A DNA stretch of 64,000 nucleotides from Schlegelella_A sp031360885 (GTDB lineage Bacteria > Pseudomonadota > Gammaproteobacteria > Burkholderiales > Burkholderiaceae_C). Position 1 is the first letter of the stretch. Each line of letters opens with the position of its first letter. Below the pieces are notes generated by a model. The model was not told the DNA's origin, made no database searches, and saw only the letters and a program-made list of their open reading frames with translations. The translations under genes were made by a program, and so were the position numbers. Location: contig JANMCC010000094.1 in NCBI GenBank assembly GCA_031360885.1, positions 1 to 64,000 of the forward strand. Reading direction: 5' to 3'. Of the stretch, positions 60,606 to 64,000 are shown piece after piece.

Positions 60606-61628
60606 TCAGTCCACCCGCACCAGCTGCTTGCCGAAGTTGCGGCCCTTGAGCAGGCCGAGGAAGGCCTCGGGCGCGGCGGCGAGGCCCTCGGCGATCGTCT
60701 CGCGGTACTTCAGCGTGCCGGCGGCGACCCGCGTGCCGAGCTCCTTCAGCGCCTCGGGCCAGACCTCCATGTGCTCGCTGACGATGAAGCCTTCGACCCG
60801 CAGGCGCGACTGCAGGATGAGCTGCGGTTGCTGCAGCGGAATCGAATGGCCGTCGTAGCCGCTGATCATTCCGCAGAGGGCGATGCGGCCGAACGCGTTC
60901 ATCCGCGCCAGGGTCGCGTCGAGGACGGCGCCGCCGACGTTCTCGAAGCAGCCGTCGACGCCGTCGGGCGTGGCCGCCGCCAGCGCCGCTTGCAGCGCCT
61001 TGGGATCGGCGTGCGCCTTGTAGTCGATGCAGGCGTCGAAGCCGAGCTCGCCGGTGACGTAGGCGCACTTGTCGGCGCCGCCGGCGATGCCCACCGCGCG
61101 GCAGCCACGCGCCTTGGCGAGCTGGCCGACGACGCTGCCGACCGCGCCGCTGGCGGCGCTGACGACGATCGTCTGCCCCGCCTTCGGCTCGCAGATGCCG
61201 ACCAGCCCGTACCACGCGGTGACGCCCGGCATGCCCACCGGGCCGAGGTAGGCCGAGAGCGGCACGTGGCTCGTGTCGAGCTTGCGCAGCACGCCGCGCG
61301 CGGTGGCGTCGAAGAGCGCGAACTGCTGCCAGCCGCCCATGCCGGCGACGTTGTCGCCCGGCTCGAAGGCCGGATGCTTCGAGGCGACGACCTCGCCGAC
61401 GGTGCCGCCGAGCATCACCTGGCCGAGCGGCTGCGGGGCCGCGTAGTTCTTGGCGTCGTTCATGCGCATGCGCATGTACGGGTCGAGGCTGAGGAAGCGG
61501 TTGCGGACCAGCACCTGCCCGTCCGCGGGCTCGGCGACGGGAACCTCGACCAGGCTGAAGTTGGCCGCGCTCGCCTCGCCCGTGGGGCGCGACGCGAGAA
61601 GGATCTGCTGGTTGGAGCGGTTCGCCAT
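60606..61628 (-). CDS. NADP-dependent oxidoreductase, MDR (leukotriene B4 dehydrogenase-like) family
   Basis: About 340 residues of the zinc-free medium-chain dehydrogenases. Features: FLSLDPYMRMRMNDAKNYAA, GMPGVTAWYGLVGICEPKAG, the nucleotide-binding VVSAASGAVGSVVGQLAKARG, and FENVGGAVLDATLARMN. Such enzymes reduce alpha,beta-unsaturated carbonyls with NADPH. ATG 61628 has GGGAAATCTC upstream and is preferred over one at 61652. Confidence 0.92.
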   Translation of the reverse strand: MANRSNQQILLASRPTGEASAANFSLVEVPVAEPADGQVLVRNRFLSLDPYMRMRMNDAKNYAAPQPLGQVMLGGTVGEVVASKHPAFEPGDNVAGMGGWQQFALFDATARGVLRKLDTSHVPLSAYLGPVGMPGVTAWYGLVGICEPKAGQTIVVSAASGAVGSVVGQLAKARGCRAVGIAGGADKCAYVTGELGFDACIDYKAHADPKALQAALAAATPDGVDGCFENVGGAVLDATLARMNAFGRIALCGMISGYDGHSIPLQQPQLILQSRLRVEGFIVSEHMEVWPEALKELGTRVAAGTLKYRETIAEGLAAAPEAFLGLLKGRNFGKQLVRVD

Positions 61629-61648
61629 GAGATTTCCCTTGCCGTCGA

Positions 61649-62086
61649 TCAATCGGATGCCTCGGGGCGCTGGATGCGCTTGCCGCCCACGGGCAGCCCC
61701 CTCAGGAACTTGAAGGTGCCGGTCGCGTGCGCGATCAGCTCGCCCTGGCCGTCGACCACCGAGGCTTCGCAGAACGCCATCGACGCGGTGCGATGCAGGC
61801 GCCTGCCGGTGGCGACGATGCGCCCCAGCCCGGGGCGCATGAAGCTGGTCTTCATCTCGATCGTGACGACGCCCGAGCGCTCGGCCTCGCCGTCGGCGCC
61901 CGGGCTGCGCGCGGCATGCGCCATCGCCACGTCGAGCAGCGTCATCGTCACGCCGCCGTGGGCCACACCCCAGGAATTGGTCAGATCGTCGCGAAGCTGC
62001 AGGGCGATCTCCGCCTCGTCCTGCTCGAAGCGGAGCAGCTCGAAGCCGAGCAAGGTGACGAACGGGATCTCGACGCGGAATTTCAT
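61649..62086 (-). CDS. PaaI-family thioesterase (hotdog fold)
   Basis: About 145 residues. Hotdog-fold hydrolase with the active-site region NSWGVAHGGVTMTLLDVAMA and a second strand VVTIEMKTSFMRPG. Probably cleaves acyl-CoA esters produced or handled by the neighbouring enzymes. 20 bp upstream of the MDR gene on the same strand; separated from the SDR by a repeat. Confidence 0.88.
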   Translation of the reverse strand: MKFRVEIPFVTLLGFELLRFEQDEAEIALQLRDDLTNSWGVAHGGVTMTLLDVAMAHAARSPGADGEAERSGVVTIEMKTSFMRPGLGRIVATGRRLHRTASMAFCEASVVDGQGELIAHATGTFKFLRGLPVGGKRIQRPEASD

Positions 62087-62089
62087 GGC

Positions 62090-62160
62090 CGGGCGCCGGG
62101 CCGCCCCAAGCCCGGCCGCGCCCCCTCGGAGGGCAGCGACCGAAGGGAGCGTGGGGGTCC
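62090..62160 (-). repeat. Burkholderiales-type palindromic repeat, copy 2
   Basis: On the minus strand: CCCCCACGCTCCCTTCGGTC, then CGCTGCCCTCCGAGGGGGCG and a GC-rich end with TTGGGGCGGCCCGGCGCCCG. Same family as the elements at 57600 and 63811. It fills the gap between two leftward genes (SDR and thioesterase) and could weaken read-through between them. Confidence 0.8.
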
Positions 62161-62165
62161 CATGT

Positions 62166-62957
62166 CTAGGCGGCGATGATCGCCGAGACGCCGCCGTCGA
62201 TCGGCAGGATCTGCCCGGTGATGTGCTTGCCCGCCTGCGAGGCGAACAGGAGGGTCGCGCCCTTGAGGTCGTCGTCGTCGCCGATCCTGAGCAGCGGCGC
62301 GTGGCCGGCGAGGCTCGCGGCGCCGATGCGCTCGATCGTGCCCTTGGTCATCTTGCTCGGGAACATGCCGGGCGCCAGGGCGTTGACGTTGATGTTGTAC
62401 TTGCCCCATTCGCCCGCCAGCGTGCGGGTGAAGTTCACCACCGCGGCCTTGCTCGTGTTGTAGGCCACCATCGACATGTCGGCGCTGTTGCCCGCCAGGC
62501 CGGCGATCGAGGCGACGTTGATGATCTTGCCGCTCTTCCTCGGGATCATGCTGTGCTTGCCGATCGCCTGGCTCATCAGGAAGATCGAGCGGATGTTGAG
62601 GTTCATCACCTTGTCCCAGGCCTCGAGCGGGTGATCCTCGGCCGCTGCGCCCCAGGTGGCGCCGGCGTTGTTGACCAGGATGTCGACCTGGCCGAGCCGG
62701 GAGATCGCGTCCTGCGTCACGCGCACGATCTCGCTGGGCTGGCTCATGTCGGCGGCGATCCAGATCGCCTCGATGCCCTGCGCCTTCAGGTGTCCGGCCG
62801 ATTCCTCGAGGTCGCCGGCCTTGCGCGAGGTGAGCATGACGCGGGCGCCGGCCTCGCCGAGCGCCTCGGCGATCTGCAGGCCGAGGCCGCGCGAGCCGCC
62901 GGTGACGAGCGCGGTCTTGCCGGTGAGGTCGAACAGCGTGCGGATGTTGGTGCTCAT
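62166..62957 (-). CDS. Short-chain dehydrogenase/reductase
   Basis: About 263 residues. Classical SDR: TALVTGGSRGLGLQIAEALG, NNAGATWGA, INVASIAGLAGN with the catalytic Ser, YNTSKAAVVNFTRTLAGEWG with the YxxxK pair, VNALAPGMFPSKMT and the C-terminal GQILPIDGGVSAI. Resembles beta-oxoacyl/gluconate-type reductases; its neighbours suggest a 3-hydroxyacyl or alcohol substrate. ATG 62957 opens MSTNIRTLFDLTG. Confidence 0.92.
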   Translation of the reverse strand: MSTNIRTLFDLTGKTALVTGGSRGLGLQIAEALGEAGARVMLTSRKAGDLEESAGHLKAQGIEAIWIAADMSQPSEIVRVTQDAISRLGQVDILVNNAGATWGAAAEDHPLEAWDKVMNLNIRSIFLMSQAIGKHSMIPRKSGKIINVASIAGLAGNSADMSMVAYNTSKAAVVNFTRTLAGEWGKYNINVNALAPGMFPSKMTKGTIERIGAASLAGHAPLLRIGDDDDLKGATLLFASQAGKHITGQILPIDGGVSAIIAA

Positions 62958-62998
62958 GGGTCTTCTCCTTGATGTCGAATGGCGCGCGGCGGTCGCGC

Positions 62999-63202
62999 TC
63001 AGCCGCCGGGCGTGTCGGCCATGCGCGAGCGGATGTAGATCAGCACGACGCCACAGGCCGCGGCGACGATGCCCACGATCGAGACGCCCCAGCCGTAGTC
63101 CAGGCCGCCGCGCGACAGGGCAAAGCCCAAAGCGAAAAGCAGCATGCCGCCGTAGATCAAGAGCCAGATCAGGCTGCCGAGGCGGGCGGGCGAGATCCTC
63201 AA
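62999..63202 (-). CDS. Small two-helix membrane protein
   Basis: About 67 residues from a TTG at 63202 that overlaps the acyl-CoA dehydrogenase stop (TTGA), with GAGGA about 8 bp upstream. Two hydrophobic segments (LGSLIWLLIYGGMLLFALGF and GVSIVGIVAAACGVVLIYI) and a polar tail. Similar tiny proteins follow acyl-CoA dehydrogenases in other Burkholderiales, from general recollection. Function unknown. Confidence 0.65.
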   Translation of the reverse strand: MRISPARLGSLIWLLIYGGMLLFALGFALSRGGLDYGWGVSIVGIVAAACGVVLIYIRSRMADTPGG

Positions 63203-64000
63203 AACGAATCCTCGGCCAGGGTCCGGCAGGTGTCGTCCCGGCTTTCCACGACGCCCAGCCAGGCGCCGATCTTCGGCAGCTCGTAGTGGAAGAAATAGCG
63301 GCACGCAGCGAGCCGGCCGCGCTGTGCCGCGTCGTCGACAGACGCGGCGGCGCAGACCGCGACGTCGAGCCAGATCCAGGCGAGGACGACATGACCGAAG
63401 GCCTGCAGGTACGGCGTCGCGTTGGCAAGCGCTTCCTGGGGCGAGCCGGTCGACCAGGCGCCGCGCGTGGCCGCGGCAAGGCTCTGCGACGCGGCAGCGA
63501 GCGCTTCGGCGTACGCCGCGAGTGCGGCGACGCCGCGTGCCTTCACGATCGTCGCGGCCATCGTCTCCTGCAGCAGCGCCAGGCCGGCACCGCCGTCCAT
63601 CACCACCTTGCGGCCGAGCAGGTCGAGCGCCTGGATGCCATGCGTGCCCTCGTGGATCATGTTCAGGCGGTTGTCGCGCCAGTACTGCTCCACCGGGAAG
63701 TCGCGGGTGTAGCCGTAGCCGCCCAGCACCTGGATCGCCAGGCTGTTCGCCTCGAGGCACCACTCGCTCGGCCAGCTCTTGGCGATCGGCGTCAGCACTT
63801 CCAGCAGCAAACCAGCGCGCGACCGGCCGGCCGCCGGGCCGCTCCCAAGGCCGGCCGCGCCCCCTCGGGGGGCAGCGACCGCAGGGAGCGTGGGGGCCTC
63901 ATCACTGCCCGTGTGCAGCTCATCCACGAGGCGGGCGCAATACAGCTCGAGCGCGAGCGCGCCCTCGCAGTAGCTCTTCTGCGCCAGCAGCATGCGCTTG
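63199..64000 (-). CDS. Acyl-CoA dehydrogenase, C-terminal part (5' end outside window), with repeat-encoded insertion
   Basis: The frame is open to the window end; about 266 codons are visible. The C-terminal helical domain shows MLLAQKSYCEGALALELYCA, LTPIAKSWPSEWCLEANSLA, IQVLGGYGYTRDFPVEQYWR and the family's RLNMIHEGTHGIQALDLLGR, with an extra C-terminal domain as in the DmdC/AidB-like group. FAD-dependent oxidation of an acyl-CoA is expected. About 28 residues between DELHTGSD and GLLLEVLTP (APTLPAVAAPRGGAAGLGSG and onward) are encoded by a dispersed repeat inserted in frame. Confidence 0.9.
   Translation of the reverse strand, partial: KRMLLAQKSYCEGALALELYCARLVDELHTGSDEAPTLPAVAAPRGGAAGLGSGPAAGRSRAGLLLEVLTPIAKSWPSEWCLEANSLAIQVLGGYGYTRDFPVEQYWRDNRLNMIHEGTHGIQALDLLGRKVVMDGGAGLALLQETMAATIVKARGVAALAAYAEALAAASQSLAAATRGAWSTGSPQEALANATPYLQAFGHVVLAWIWLDVAVCAAASVDDAAQRGRLAACRYFFHYELPKIGAWLGVVESRDDTCRTLAEDSF
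63811..63905 (-). repeat. Burkholderiales-type palindromic repeat, copy 3, inside a coding sequence
   Basis: On the minus strand: CCCCCACGCTCCCTGCGGTC, CGCTGCCCCCCGAGGGGGCG, then a GC-rich end with CTTGGGAGCGGCCCGGCGGC. Nearly the same as copy 2 and in the same orientation, but located within the acyl-CoA dehydrogenase frame, which stays open across it. Confidence 0.85.

Overview
The window looks like chromosomal DNA of a high-GC betaproteobacterium, most likely Burkholderiales of the Rubrivivax/Leptothrix/Comamonadaceae kind. Support comes from the canonical thrS-infC-rpmI-rplT-pheS-pheT-ihfA-merR-tRNA-Pro order, from short palindromic repeats typical of that order, and from GTG/TTG starts with ATGA/GTGA overlaps throughout. 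Species cannot be named from the sequence alone.

Layout. 1-9.4 kb: complete histidine utilisation locus. hutU-hutH and an NMT1-type solute-binding protein run leftward. hutC-hutD-hutI-hutG-hutF run rightward from a shared promoter region holding a perfect HutC-type palindrome. This is the five-step route through formiminoglutamate and formylglutamate (HutF + HutG). A second, inverted copy of the solute-binding protein is cut by the left edge. 9.4-11.7 kb: a PAP2-like protein and an MFS_3 exporter. 11.8-16.4 kb: a three-gene molybdoenzyme operon without a Tat signal, best matched to the cytoplasm-facing sulfite dehydrogenase SoeABC.

16.9-44.2 kb is an accessory region ending at the 3' side of tRNA-Pro(GGG). 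Its first half is a sugar-phosphate module: gnd-tal-pgm-fbaB-tkt leftward, and CBS protein, phosphoketolase, an internally deleted acetate kinase and an RNase II-type protein rightward. Its second half is a metal/envelope segment: Met/His-rich periplasmic protein, DUF2933, isoprenylcysteine-methyltransferase-like protein, glucoamylase-like protein, Cys-less HMA domains with a CPD-type P1B ATPase, ATC-hydrolase-like and SRPBCC proteins, an MFS transporter, CopA and a CopZ-like chaperone. Many genes here are decayed (ackA, a P2-type ATPase, a DUF5676-like gene, an HMA gene, an alpha/beta hydrolase, cueR), so the segment appears to be an eroding acquired island.

44.4-52.3 kb is the core translation block, with a candidate threonine attenuator (leader peptide plus terminator) in front of thrS. 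52.3-56.6 kb is a leftward DUF4331-lipoprotein-TPR-HupE/UreJ cluster of unknown function. 56.8-57.6 kb is a DUF1223 protein. 57.7-64 kb is a leftward lipid-type cluster: acyl-CoA dehydrogenase, small membrane protein, SDR, PaaI thioesterase, MDR oxidoreductase, fatty acid desaturase, GST-like protein and SDR.

The most notable observations are: palindromic repeats inserted in frame in two enzymes (HutH and the acyl-CoA dehydrogenase); the candidate thrS attenuator; a metal ATPase whose CPC motif is CPD and whose HMA domain lacks both cysteines; an acetate kinase missing its central ~190-200 residues; and a frameshifted cueR next to intact MerR-type promoters.
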